DNA of 64,000 nt, taken from the NCBI GenBank assembly GCA_035293945.1, contig DATGLV010000030.1:1-64000 (forward strand), written 5' to 3'. This document shows, one piece after another, positions 9,050-17,401 of the stretch. The position numbers were made by a program, and so were the translations under genes. The notes beneath the pieces were generated by a model that was not told the origin of the DNA, did not search any database, and was given only the letters and a program-made list of their open reading frames with translations. This DNA is from VAZQ01 sp035293945 (GTDB lineage: Bacteria > Pseudomonadota > Alphaproteobacteria > Rhizobiales > Xanthobacteraceae). The first letter of the stretch is position 1. Each line of letters begins with the position of its first letter.

Positions 9050-10027
9050 TCATTCGGCCTTGAGGCCGGCGAATTTGACCACCTTGGCCCATTTGTCGGT
9101 CTCCTCGGCGATGAGCCTGCCGAAGTCGGCAGACGAGAGCGGCAGCGCGGTGTCGCCCAGCTCGGCAAATCGCGCCGTGAGCATTGGATCGGCAAGCCCC
9201 GCAGTGACGGCTTGGTTGAGCCGCTCGATGGTCGCGGCAGGCGTGCCTCTCGGCGCCCCCAGGCCCAACCAACCATTCGCCTCGTAGCCCGGGACAAACT
9301 CGGCGACGGTCGGGACATCGGGCAGCACATCCAGCCGCCTCGCCGTGGTCACCGCGAGCGCGCGAAGCTCTCCTGCCCGGATATGTTCAAGTGAAGCTGG
9401 AACGCTCGCGAACAGCATTTGATTCTGCCCGCCGAGGAGGTCCGCCAGCGCAGGCGCTTCGCCGCGATACGGCACATGCAGCAGCTTGACGCCGGCCAAG
9501 AGCATGAACAGCTCGCCCGCCACATGCGCGGGCGTACCATTGCCGGCGGAGCCCATCGTGATCTTGCCGGGATTTGCCTTGGCGTAGGCGATGAGCTCGG
9601 GAACCGATCCGGCTGCGACTGACGGATGCAGCGCAAGTATAAAAGGTGCCTGAACGACGCCGGCGACCGGTGCGATGTCGCGAATGAAGTCGAAGTTGAG
9701 CTTGGCATAGAGCGATGCATTGACGGCGTTCGCCAAGGTGATCCATAGCAGCGAGTAACCGTCCGGCGCTGCATGCGCGACCGCTTCGGTGCCGATGTTT
9801 GTCCCGGCACCCGGCCGGTTGTCGATCACGAATTGCTGGCCAAGGCGCTGCGAGAGCCACTGCCCGAGCAAGCGGGCGATGATGTCCGCCCCTCCACCGG
9901 CAGGCGTGGGGACAACAATGCGCACCGGCCGCACCGGATAGGCCTGCGCCCACGCTCCACGCGAAATGGCCGGCAGCACGGCGGCGCCAGCCGCCAGGCG
10001 AAGGAAGTCTCGACGTGGAAGCTTCAT
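9050..10027 (-). CDS. Bug-family solute receptor with Tat-type signal
   Basis: A 325-residue Bug (TctC-like) receptor. The start at 10027 gives MKLPRRDFLRLAAGAA, a twin-arginine signal peptide (RRDFLRL) cleaved near AWA-QAY; an upstream in-frame start would place 20 extra residues before it. The family signatures are clear: PVRPVRIVVPTPAGGGADI, then the NRPGAGTNIGTE loop, HVPYRGEAPAL, and a C-terminal helix with EETDKWAKVVKFAGL. It probably binds a carboxylate in the periplasm; no transporter subunits are adjacent. It shares its arrangement with the receptor at 16361-17332 and likely belongs to the same subfamily. Confidence 0.9.
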   Translation of the reverse strand: MKLPRRDFLRLAAGAAVLPAISRGAWAQAYPVRPVRIVVPTPAGGGADIIARLLGQWLSQRLGQQFVIDNRPGAGTNIGTEAVAHAAPDGYSLLWITLANAVNASLYAKLNFDFIRDIAPVAGVVQAPFILALHPSVAAGSVPELIAYAKANPGKITMGSAGNGTPAHVAGELFMLLAGVKLLHVPYRGEAPALADLLGGQNQMLFASVPASLEHIRAGELRALAVTTARRLDVLPDVPTVAEFVPGYEANGWLGLGAPRGTPAATIERLNQAVTAGLADPMLTARFAELGDTALPLSSADFGRLIAEETDKWAKVVKFAGLKAE

Positions 10028-10105
10028 GATTTGCTCGGGCGGCAACATCGACATGTTGGTGCTTGCCGGCATTTTGCCGGGCCGCACGCCTGTCGTATAG
10101 GGCGT

Positions 10106-10327
10106 TCAAGAACGCATGCCGATTGCAGGCCGAAAGGTCGGATCATTATCCGGCGCGCGTGGCACCACCCCATAATGATCGGACAGCATGGTGAAGGTGG
10201 CGCACCCCTCGCTCATGAGCGTGGCGAGCGCGAGACGGAGCTTTTCCTGATCGGCCTTCGACTTCGGTTTGATCGCGATCTCGATCAGCGGGGGCTGCGC
10301 ATCCGGAATATCGTATTTGTCCGTCAT
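10106..10327 (-). CDS. Stand-alone EF-G domain III-like fragment (73 aa)
   Basis: The segment PLIEIAIKPKSKADQEKLRL (residues 13-32) matches the opening of domain III of elongation factor G, whose usual form is (V)IxxAIEPKTKADQEKL, and SDHYGVV further on aligns with the TDxESGQT turn. Neither a GTPase domain nor the GMGELHLxI continuation is present, so it cannot act as a translation factor. It could be a gene remnant or a small orphan domain with another role. The ribosome site is weak. The C-terminal 20 residues match nothing recognised. Confidence 0.55.
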   Translation of the reverse strand: MTDKYDIPDAQPPLIEIAIKPKSKADQEKLRLALATLMSEGCATFTMLSDHYGVVPRAPDNDPTFRPAIGMRS

Positions 10328-10355
10328 CCGTCGGATCGCTGCAGCAATCCCGCCG

Positions 10356-10919
10356 TCAACCTTGCGGCAAGCGCTGCGCCATCTCCTGCTCGGTCGGCAG
10401 CCTTCCGTCCGGGGTGAGCTCGTTCACCGCATCCGGCAGATGCTGCGCAAGCCCGGAAAGCAGCTCGTCGCGCGACATTCCGGTCTGCGACATCAGCGAA
10501 TTCACCTGATCGGCGCCGAGCGCCTTGCCGAGATCGCCGGGCGAGATCGCCTGATTGGGTCCGTGGCCGACCCAGGAATTGGCCGCCGCGCCCTGCCCGC
10601 CCTGCTGCAGCTGGCGGACGAGATCGCCCAAGCCGCCGCTCAGCACACTGCCAGCCGCACCGCCCCCAAGGATGCTTCCGAGCCCCCCAGCGAGGATATT
10701 GCCGAGCCCGCCGCCCCCCATGCTGCCGCCGCCAAATGCCCCACCGGTTGGCGAAGCAGGCGCGGCACCACCTTGGCCGAAGCCTTTGACCGCCTTGTAG
10801 GCGAGAAGACCAAGGATCGCCATTGTAATAGGCGACATTCCTCCGCTACCGCCCGCGCCGGGCACCGCCGCACCGCGCGGTCCGTTCTGCATGCCGTTGA
10901 GAACATCGAGCAAGCGCAT
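10356..10919 (-). CDS. YidB-family (DUF937) protein
   Basis: A 187-residue protein of the YidB/DUF937 family: a short N-terminal segment with a hydrophobic helix (ITMAILGLLAYKAVKGF), a long Gly-rich flexible region (about residues 35-110, many GGG and GGGLG units), and a C-terminal helical domain with the family pattern GxxxxISPxDLGKALG...MSQTGMSRDELLSGLAQHLPDAVNxLTPDGRLP. The start at 10919 has a perfect Shine-Dalgarno (AGGAGGT); an in-frame start 20 codons upstream does not. Function in the family is not established. Confidence 0.85.
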   Translation of the reverse strand: MRLLDVLNGMQNGPRGAAVPGAGGSGGMSPITMAILGLLAYKAVKGFGQGGAAPASPTGGAFGGGSMGGGGLGNILAGGLGSILGGGAAGSVLSGGLGDLVRQLQQGGQGAAANSWVGHGPNQAISPGDLGKALGADQVNSLMSQTGMSRDELLSGLAQHLPDAVNELTPDGRLPTEQEMAQRLPQG

Positions 10920-11077
10920 TTTTACCTCCTGAAGGAATCCGTTCAGAACAAATCCCCGGGCCCAGAAAAATGATCGCACCGGGTGGTGACGGAAACAAGT
11001 CGGCGGCGGCGCTACGCGTGACCGGCCTCTCCGATTCGGCTATGTTTCGCGGACATATCGCCATGTGGGAGCTCGCG

Positions 11078-11362
11078 ATGAGTCTTCTCTGGATCATCAT
11101 CATCGGCTTCTTGGCGGGCCTCATCGCGCGTTGGCTGGCGCCCGGCCCGAATACGCCGACGGGATTTCTATTGACCACTGCACTCGGCATTGCCGGCGCC
11201 TTTGTGTCGACCTTCATCGGGCAGGCGATCGGCTGGTATCGTCCCGATCAGGGCGCAGGCTTGATCGGCGCGATCGTGGGCGCGCTGATCGTCCTGTTCG
11301 TTTGGCATCGCCTGGTCGCCAGCAACGTCATCGGCGATCCCGGTGCGGGCCCGAAGCGATAG
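11078..11362 (+). CDS. GlsB/YeaQ/YmgE-family stress membrane protein
   Basis: A 94-residue integral membrane protein with three hydrophobic helices (about residues 2-20, 27-46 and 58-80). The pattern IIIGFLAGLIARWLAPGPNTP...GIAGAFVSTFIGQAIGWYRPDQGAG is typical of the transglycosylase-associated/GlsB family, linked to general stress responses in several bacteria. The start at 11078 is preceded by GGGAG at good spacing; an upstream frame extension to 10970 has no ribosome site and no family similarity. It is divergent from yidB. Confidence 0.85.
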   Translation: MSLLWIIIIGFLAGLIARWLAPGPNTPTGFLLTTALGIAGAFVSTFIGQAIGWYRPDQGAGLIGAIVGALIVLFVWHRLVASNVIGDPGAGPKR

Positions 11363-11372
11363 ACACGGGAGC

Positions 11373-12329
11373 TCAATGAGCAGCCGTAGCAGCTGAAGAG
11401 ACCCGTACCCTGTCCGCCAATTGACTTTTCTGCGTTGGGTTCAGGGCATCCTCAAACGCCACGGCAAACGGGCGAATGGCGCTGATGTCATCGCTGATAG
11501 CCAGCAGCTCGTTCTCTCGCGCGTCGAGCCTTCCGAGTTGAGTGATGCGGGATTCCAGCGGACATGCCTGGTCAAGATCGCCGGCGGAGCGATAGATGGC
11601 TGCGGCAAGCTCGTAGAAGGCAACATGCTGTGTGTCAGAGAGCTGCATCTCCGACTCGATCTGCTTGACAGGAAAGCTTCGCAAATCTGTCGCCCATTCT
11701 GGGCAGAGGGATTTGGCGCTGTCTTTGGACTTGTCGTCGGAGGCTCGCGACTTGTCATCGGAAGATCGCTGCTTGGAGCGCCGGTCGGAATTGACCGGCG
11801 GAGCCACCAACGGTGTCATCGCGAACCTGACCTTTTGCTCATCATCGAGGGACTCGGAAAACGCGGCCAGTGCCGGGCGGACGCTGTTTAGGGCGTCCGC
11901 AATGAGGCGAAGCGCGGTCGCCAGAGCGTCGAGCTTTCCGCTGAGGGTCCCGGGTGTGGTGCGGGGACAAGCAGCCTCCAATTTCTCCGCGGCGCTGTTT
12001 GCCGAGCTGCGGATGCTCTCCAAAGCAGTGCGCTGGCTGTCCGTCAGAGATATGGCCTTGATGACCGCTTGCGGGCTGATCCTCTTCAGCTCGTCGGCCT
12101 GTTTGCCGCACTCTTGCAGGGTTCGACCGATCGCTGCGAAGAATGGTCCCCCTTTCTCGTGATGCTGGTCCTCATCGGCCGCGGATGCGGCGGCCGCGTG
12201 ATGAGTGGAATGTGTCGCGCCGCCCGAGCACACATCGGTCAGAAGTGCGAGGAGCAGCACAGTGAGCGCAATATTGGACGTAGTGCTGAGCACTGCAGTG
12301 CGAAAGGATCGGCATTCCGACCGAACCAT
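11373..12329 (-). CDS. Exported protein with duplicated LTxxQ (Spy/CpxP-like) domains
   Basis: A 318-residue exported protein with an N-terminal signal anchor (about residues 17-36). Two homologous helical halves follow. The first contains ISLTDSQRTALESI and ends LDDEQKVRF; the second contains MQLSDTQHVAFYEL and ends LNPTQKSQLA. These are LTxxQ-type motifs as in periplasmic Spy and CpxP. A charged linker rich in Ser, Asp and Lys separates the halves. A periplasmic chaperone or stress-sensing role is inferred from the family only. The start at 12329 has GGGAG upstream. It is convergent with the GlsB-type gene, 10 bp away. Confidence 0.75.
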   Translation of the reverse strand: MVRSECRSFRTAVLSTTSNIALTVLLLALLTDVCSGGATHSTHHAAAASAADEDQHHEKGGPFFAAIGRTLQECGKQADELKRISPQAVIKAISLTDSQRTALESIRSSANSAAEKLEAACPRTTPGTLSGKLDALATALRLIADALNSVRPALAAFSESLDDEQKVRFAMTPLVAPPVNSDRRSKQRSSDDKSRASDDKSKDSAKSLCPEWATDLRSFPVKQIESEMQLSDTQHVAFYELAAAIYRSAGDLDQACPLESRITQLGRLDARENELLAISDDISAIRPFAVAFEDALNPTQKSQLADRVRVSSAATAAH

Positions 12330-12559
12330 CGGAAATCTCCCGCCCGGCAAATTCAGGCGCCGCCGAAGTGTTCCCCGCGGAACGCTGCCGCTGGTCAAAA
12401 TGATGGGAGTGCCTCGGCTCGCAACAGGCGCGCTCGAGCCCGGTACCTCACCGAGCTAAAATCGACGTGAATTGGTCAGCTCTCGGCCGCGGCAGGCGTT
12501 GATCCATAGGTGGGGCTCAACCCTGCAAAGGGGCCTAGAAACCAAGCGGAGAAGAGCTA

Positions 12560-12967
12560 ATGTGCGACTACAGTCTTGAAAGCATCGCCAGCAGACCTGC
12601 GCGAGTCGGCGAGAAGCTGGTCATCCGTGACTTCGGCACCGGTACCCGCGGATTTTCCGGCTCGGAAGATGCGCGCGTGGCAGTTTGCCTGAGGCCAGGC
12701 ACCGAGCTGTCATTTACCCAGGAAGCGAGAACCGTCAGTCTGTGGCCTTGGAGCAAAGTTGTCACTCGCCAGAAGACTGCGATCTTCCGGCAAGTCAACG
12801 AGGACCGGCCGGCAATCCACCATGATGCCTTGGAATTTGCTGACGGAGAGAGAGTGCTGCTGACCCATCTTGCGGTAGGTCAAGAGGCTGTCGTTCTCCA
12901 GTTGCCGGCAGTCCGTTCGGGTTCCACCGTGGCCGCCGACGCCAAAGAGCCGGCCACTTCGGCTTGA
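12560..12967 (+). CDS. Conserved hypothetical protein (135 aa)
   Basis: A soluble protein starting MCDYSLESIASRPARVGEKL and containing VAVCLRPGTELSF and FRQVNEDRPAIHHDALEFADG. I recall similar proteins of about this size in other rhizobia, always unannotated; no function is known. Conserved Cys2 and the His-His-Asp segment could bind a metal, but that is speculation. No signal peptide or membrane segment. An 11-bp hairpin lies 43 bp after the stop. Confidence 0.7.
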   Translation: MCDYSLESIASRPARVGEKLVIRDFGTGTRGFSGSEDARVAVCLRPGTELSFTQEARTVSLWPWSKVVTRQKTAIFRQVNEDRPAIHHDALEFADGERVLLTHLAVGQEAVVLQLPAVRSGSTVAADAKEPATSA

Positions 12968-13487
12968 TCCCGCTATACGCGGCTTCGAGTCCCTGGATCG
13001 GGTTGTGATCCAGTCGTCGCATGGAGGCGACGACTGGCACACAGCGTGCACGCCTCCGACCAACGGGTCTTCTGACGTCGCAGGGCGCGAAAGATCAGGG
13101 GATTGCTGTTGTTCATTGAAATACGCAATCTTGTTGTAGGTCTTTCCTGGCGGTCGAAATCTGACAGAGGCGCTCTGATTCCGCCGCCAACCTGTAAAAC
13201 TTGCTTGCCTCAAGAAGGCAGGACAATAAGTTGACGGCGATCTTCTGGACACTTCTGGTTGATCAGTCGACGAGCGGGCACGCGGCCACACTTCGCCGAT
13301 CTACGCTCTCATTTTGACTTCGATCAGGGTGCGGCCCCCCAACGAAAACTTAATCATCTCGCTCTCTCGCTTGTCCGCAAATGAGCTTCGCGTTGCCGTA
13401 ATGCGGTCATCGCTGCGGCCTCTTGAGACCACATTGTCCGCTACGGTCCCCCGCGAACCTTGAGAATACCAACAACAAGAGGGCGAG
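12968..13487. other. 520-bp gene-free stretch
   Basis: Apart from the hairpin at 13010-13037, no gene was found. A minus-strand open frame at 13301-13612 has no ribosome site and runs into the start of the peptidase gene, so it was rejected. The part from 13100 to 13480 probably contains the promoter of the peptidase gene, but no clear core elements were seen. Confidence 0.5.
13010..13037 (+). terminator. Perfect 11-bp hairpin after the 135-aa gene
   Basis: CCAGTCGTCGC (13010-13020) and GCGACGACTGG (13027-13037) are exact reverse complements around a 6-base loop (ATGGAG). Its position after the stop codon suggests a terminator or 3'-end stabiliser. It lacks a following T-run, so intrinsic termination is uncertain. 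Confidence 0.5.
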
Positions 13488-14495
13488 ATGACCCGATCAC
13501 TCAATGTTGTCTGCAGCGTCGCGGCGGCACTTTGCGTCGGCGGCTTGGCGGCTCTCTCGGCGAGCGCGGCGACGCTGGCCGCACAGGCTACTTCCGAGCT
13601 GGTCCAAGCCACGCCCGATTGCAGCTCCGAAATCGTGCCGTCGACAGATGCAGCGCCTCCCTGCGCCGAGAACCAGGATGCGGCGGCCGATCGCGCCTAT
13701 CTGGTCGAGACCGCGAGCCCCGGCTTCACCATGATGCTGCAGGGCCCCGACGTGGCGATCGGACGCTTGCACCCCGAGTTCGTGCATCGCCTCGCCGGCG
13801 CGATCCGCGAGGCCAGAGCCGCAGGCCTGGAGACGGCGGGAATCTTCTCCGCCTACCGGCCACCCGCATTCGGGGTGGGCGGTTTTTCCGACAAGTTCAA
13901 CTCGCTTCATTCATATGGTCTTGCCGTCGACATGGCCGGCGTCGGCGGACCCGGTAGCGTCGAGGCCAAAACCTGGTACGAAATCGCTGCCCGGCACGGC
14001 GTCGTCTGCCCCTATGGGGTTGAGAGCCGTACCGAATGGAATCATTGTCAGCCGACTTGGCTCAAGATCATCCACACGGAAAATCCCCTCCGTGAGACCA
14101 TAACGGCCGATGGCCCCGTCAACCTCGACAACATGTTCGAGGCCGGCAGTGCCGTCATCGACAGCCCGCCGGAGAATCCGAGCAATGAAGCTCACGTCGG
14201 ATCGGCGGCGGCTCGAAGCGAACCTCACGACGACCACAAGACCGAGTTGGCCCGCAGCGAATGCGGAGCGGAGCCAAAGTCGGGATGCTCGACCGATAAG
14301 CACGCTGCCGCGGCGACGCGTTCGCACGCAGTCATGGTCGCACAGGGTCTGGTCCCGCACGCACACTGCCAGGAAGAGGTTCACCCGCATGGAGGCGGAT
14401 GCGTAGCGTCCCGGGCCGGCCAGACCGCCGAGCGACGAGGAACGCGGGCACGCCAAGCTGCTTATAAAGGCGCGCGCGAGAGCCACCGCGCGTAA
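13488..14495 (+). CDS. Exported M15-type D-Ala-D-Ala carboxypeptidase-like protein
   Basis: A 335-residue protein with a signal peptide (residues 1-32) and a VanY/M15-type zinc peptidase core. SLHSYGLAVD provides His141 and Asp148, and EWNHCQP provides catalytic Glu183 and His186, the usual SxHxxGxAxD...ExxH arrangement. Such enzymes trim peptidoglycan stem peptides in the periplasm. SAYRPP at about 121-126 matches the substrate-binding loop. Beyond residue 210 the protein continues as a low-complexity tail of about 120 residues with many His and several Cys, ending in a basic stretch; this is not part of the family fold. The ATG is preceded by GAGGGCGAG. Confidence 0.75.
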   Translation: MTRSLNVVCSVAAALCVGGLAALSASAATLAAQATSELVQATPDCSSEIVPSTDAAPPCAENQDAAADRAYLVETASPGFTMMLQGPDVAIGRLHPEFVHRLAGAIREARAAGLETAGIFSAYRPPAFGVGGFSDKFNSLHSYGLAVDMAGVGGPGSVEAKTWYEIAARHGVVCPYGVESRTEWNHCQPTWLKIIHTENPLRETITADGPVNLDNMFEAGSAVIDSPPENPSNEAHVGSAAARSEPHDDHKTELARSECGAEPKSGCSTDKHAAAATRSHAVMVAQGLVPHAHCQEEVHPHGGGCVASRAGQTAERRGTRARQAAYKGARESHRA

Positions 14496-14513
14496 TCGCC
14501 CCTTCGCCACAGG

Positions 14514-14792
14514 TTATGCTTCCGCAATACGGCGCCGCAATGTCTCGAGCTCCTCCCGCGCCTTCCGGAAATTCGTGACGTCGCGGCCGGAGGCGTAGAT
14601 GTGTCCGTCTTCCACGGCAAACCACGATACCCAGCGATAGCGGCCATCCTTGCTCCGTACGCGGTACTCGACGTCGCGAACTTCGCGTCCCGCCGCGAGA
14701 CCGGAGAGCGCCGCGCACACGCCTTCGCGGTCTTCGGGATGGACGAGCCAATCACCGCTCTTGCCCATCAGCTCATCGGTATGCGGACACAT
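14514..14792 (-). pseudogene. PAS/PAC domain fragment
   Basis: These 92 residues correspond to the C-terminal half of a PAS sensory domain: DWLVHPEDREGVCAAL, then YRVRSKDGRYRWVSWFAVEDG and IYASGRDVTNFRKA, followed by the start of a coiled coil (EELETLRRRI) that stops abruptly. The N-terminal half of the PAS fold and any kinase or cyclase output domain are missing, and no matching frame was found upstream to about 14965. It is best read as a remnant of a sensor protein, although a short stand-alone protein cannot be excluded. It is convergent with the peptidase gene. Confidence 0.55.
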
Positions 14793-14965
14793 TCGCGGTC
14801 CTGGGCTCCTGCTCCTGGTAGCCGCCGGGCTGCTTCAGGCACGAGTGCCGCACCGGCGCATTGATGCGCTGGCTATCGGGCCGGACGGTCCCTTGCAGTC
14901 TGAAATCGCACCACGATCTGATCGAGGCGCAACCACTTGACCCTTGACGAGAGAGAGGGTGTCCA

Positions 14966-15336
14966 ATGAGTCAAAGTATCGACCGCCAAGCAAGCGGCCA
15001 ACAAGCTGGATTTCCGGGTGTTACCCGTAAGGTTCTCGAACGACTTTCGTTGCCCGGCGATCATCGGGAGCTTGTCGTTGTTGAGGTGACCTATCCACCC
15101 GGTGGCGTGGCTCCGTCCCACCGACATCCCGTTGGGGAGTGGTCTTCATCATCGAAGGTGTTGCCGAATCAGCTTATGGTAGCGACGCTCCACGACAGTA
15201 TCGGGCAGGCGAGACCTTGCAGGATCGAGCCGATATTCCACACACCCTCTTTCGCAATTGTGACCCGGAACGTCCGCTTCGCTTCCTGACCATCTACGCG
15301 CTCGAACCGGGGCGCTCCTACACAATGCAGCCATAA
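14966..15336 (+). pseudogene. Frameshifted cupin-domain gene
   Basis: The first part (from ATG 14966) encodes VEVTYPPGGVAPSHRHPVG, the cupin motif with metal-binding His residues. Near 15133-15140 (GTTGGGGAGTGG) the frame breaks, and the rest continues in another frame as VVFIIEGVAESAYG...FRNCDPERPLRFLTIYALEPG to the stop at 15336. A single-base deletion restores the expected join. Joined, it would be a 123-residue single-domain cupin, a normal size. It is either a pseudogene or a sequencing error. GAGGG precedes the ATG. Confidence 0.7.
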
Positions 15337-15416
15337 GGTCAGTCGACGCCATTTTCAGGTGGTGTCTTCGCGTGTTCGCTTCGGAAGTCCGGTGACCACC
15401 CCGATCTGGTCGGGCG

Positions 15417-16313
15417 CTAGAAATCCGGCTTCTCCGCCTGCGGGACCGGGGCAAGCCCCTGATGGAAATAATCTTCGTGGTTTTCGGCGCAGACCATTTC
15501 GTGCAGCGGCACCTCCTCTGCGCGGTGGTCGATCCGGTAACGCTGGACTGCATTCCAAGGCATCGTGAAGGCGCCGGGATCCTCGACGTGCACGTTCACC
15601 ACCATGGATTGGCCGTCCGATAGCAGGCGAAAGCGCTCCACCACATGCAGCTGCGTGGTGTGGGGGGTGCGATAATTGTCGATATAGGTCCGGTCATTGA
15701 GGCCGATCGTATCGACCACCAGGGTATCGCCGTTCTCGTAATGGCCGACCGATTCTCCGTACCATGAGGGCTTCGGATCAGAGCTGTGAGCGACGTTCAA
15801 GTAGACGTGGCGCAGCTGAAAATCCTGGCCCCAAGACATCACCACCTTATCCGGGGTCTGGATGAAGAAAATCGGATGCACCGGATAGAGCAGAAATCCC
15901 GGCGCGCCGTGCGGCCAGCAGCGTGAGCGGGCTGTGAAGCCGACCTTTCCGGCGAGCACTTCCGCGTTCGACTTTCGCATCGCTTCGACCACCCACGGCT
16001 GCAAGATCGGGTTGGTCAGGTCGGCGATCATTTCGGTTTCCTGTGCCGCGGCCTGCCTCGGCACATACGGGAAAGAATTCGGTACATAAGGATGCGTCGG
16101 ATCGGAGCGCACCGGACCAGGACCGGAATCCGGTTGGATGAACTCGTCGCCGGGCGGCTTGAGCCAACCAGTGAGGCTGTCCGGAGAAAAATTGGGGACC
16201 TTGTCGGCAGCCAGAGCCGACCCGCAAGATCCGACCGCGCACGCAACCGCTATCGAGGCCGCCCAGCTTCCCCATCGCGGCCGCGCGTCGGCATCTACCA
16301 TGCACTTTCGCAT
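15417..16313 (-). CDS. Exported protein of the GESVGHYE family (copy 2)
   Basis: A 298-residue exported protein (signal peptide ending near ALA-ADK, about residue 41) of unknown function. It shares with the gene at 17402-18328: GPGPVR, LTNPILQPWVVE, TPDKVVM, a YGESVGHYENGDTLVVDTIGL block, LHVVERFRL, EDPGAFTMPW and a C-terminal EKPDF. The GESVGHxEGDTLVVDT block is widespread in uncharacterised secreted proteins of soil bacteria. The start at 16313 is chosen because GGAGG lies 5 bases upstream; other in-frame ATGs flank it. It is the last gene of a run of five exported proteins, 47 bp after the Bug receptor. Confidence 0.75.
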   Translation of the reverse strand: MRKCMVDADARPRWGSWAASIAVACAVGSCGSALAADKVPNFSPDSLTGWLKPPGDEFIQPDSGPGPVRSDPTHPYVPNSFPYVPRQAAAQETEMIADLTNPILQPWVVEAMRKSNAEVLAGKVGFTARSRCWPHGAPGFLLYPVHPIFFIQTPDKVVMSWGQDFQLRHVYLNVAHSSDPKPSWYGESVGHYENGDTLVVDTIGLNDRTYIDNYRTPHTTQLHVVERFRLLSDGQSMVVNVHVEDPGAFTMPWNAVQRYRIDHRAEEVPLHEMVCAENHEDYFHQGLAPVPQAEKPDF

Positions 16314-16360
16314 CAGAGCCTCCATCACGGGCGAGCTCAGCCCTTCGGCCTTCCGAACAA

Positions 16361-17332
16361 TCACTCCACCTTGATCCCGGCGGTCCGGATCACCCTGCCC
16401 CATTTCTCGGTCTCGCCGGCGATGAGCTTGCTGAAATCGGCCGGTGAGCCGGGCAGCGGTGTGCCGCCCAGAGCGGCCAGCTGAGCCTTAATCTTGGGAT
16501 CGGCCAGCGCGGCATTGATCTCGTTGTTGAGCTTGGCGACGACCTCGGCCGGCGTGTTCCTTGGCGCGCCGATGCCGAGCCACAGGCTTGTCTCATAGCC
16601 CGGCACAAAGTCGGCCAACGGCGGAACGTCCGGCAGCAAATCCAGGCGCTTGGTCGCGGTCACCCCCAACGGCAGCAACTTCCCGGCCTTGATGTACTCG
16701 ATCGATGTCGGCAGATTGTCGAACATCACCTGCACCTGTCCGCCCAGGAGGTCGGTCAGGGCAGCTGGCGAGCCGCGATACGGCACGTGCACCATGTCGA
16801 TGCCGGTCATCATCATGAACAGCGCGCCCGCCAGATGAGAGCTCGCTCCATTTCCCGCCGACGCCATCGTGACCTTGTGCGGGTTTGCCTTCGCGTAGGC
16901 GATGAACTCCGGCACCGTTTTGGCCGGGAACGAAGGGTTGACCTCCATCACCCCGGGCGTGCGCATCAGGCTCGCAACCGGAGCGATGTCGCGGATAAAG
17001 TTGAAGTTGAGGCTTTCGTAGAGCGTCGCATTGAGCGCGTTCGACAAGGTGACCAGAAGCAGCGTGTATCCGTCCGGCGGAGCACGCACGACCGCCTCGG
17101 TCGCCATGTTGCCGGCAGCGCCGGGTCTGCTCTCGACGACGAACGACTGGCCGAGCCGCTCCGACAGCCATTGACCGATCACGCGCGCCAGCGTGTCGCT
17201 CGTGCTGCCCGGCAAGAATGGAACGAGCACGCGGACGGGCCGCGTCGGATAGTCGATCGCGCCGGCAAAGCGGGAGGCGAGCGGCACCGCTGCGGCGCCC
17301 AGCGCAAGACCAAGCAAGCTCCGGCGCTTCAC
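16361..17332 (-). CDS. Bug-family solute receptor with Tat-type signal
   Basis: A 323-residue Bug receptor beginning, from GTG, with MKRRSLLGLALGAAAVPLAS, a twin-arginine-like signal. The core has YPTRPVRVLVPFLPGSTSDT, ESRPGAAGNMATE, HVPYRGSPAALTDLLGGQ and a C-terminal GETEKWGRVIRTAGI helix. GAGGGG precedes the GTG. It presumably captures the small acid that the neighbouring enzymes make or consume. No TctA/B membrane subunits occur in the cluster. The closest relative in the window is the receptor at 9050-10027. Confidence 0.9.
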   Translation of the reverse strand: MKRRSLLGLALGAAAVPLASRFAGAIDYPTRPVRVLVPFLPGSTSDTLARVIGQWLSERLGQSFVVESRPGAAGNMATEAVVRAPPDGYTLLLVTLSNALNATLYESLNFNFIRDIAPVASLMRTPGVMEVNPSFPAKTVPEFIAYAKANPHKVTMASAGNGASSHLAGALFMMMTGIDMVHVPYRGSPAALTDLLGGQVQVMFDNLPTSIEYIKAGKLLPLGVTATKRLDLLPDVPPLADFVPGYETSLWLGIGAPRNTPAEVVAKLNNEINAALADPKIKAQLAALGGTPLPGSPADFSKLIAGETEKWGRVIRTAGIKVE

Positions 17333-17365
17333 TTAAATCCCCTCGAGTTGGCTTGCCCCCACCCA

Positions 17366-17390
17366 AACCCTCCCGGCTCGCGGTGAGGGA
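17366..17390. repeat. CCCTC/GAGGG intergenic palindrome
   Basis: Between two genes of the exported cluster, CCCTC (17368-17372) pairs with GAGGG (17385-17389) around GC-rich bases, preceded by CCCCCACCC. It resembles the CCCTCACCC/GGGTGAGGG short repeats common between rhizobial genes; a related sequence lies at 19218-19260. Confidence 0.4.
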
Positions 17391-17401
17391 AGGAGCGGAG
17401 A

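Noticed and set aside
13301..13612. Minus-strand frame that could encode 103 residues
   Set aside because: No ribosome site or family; it overlaps the start of the M15 peptidase gene.
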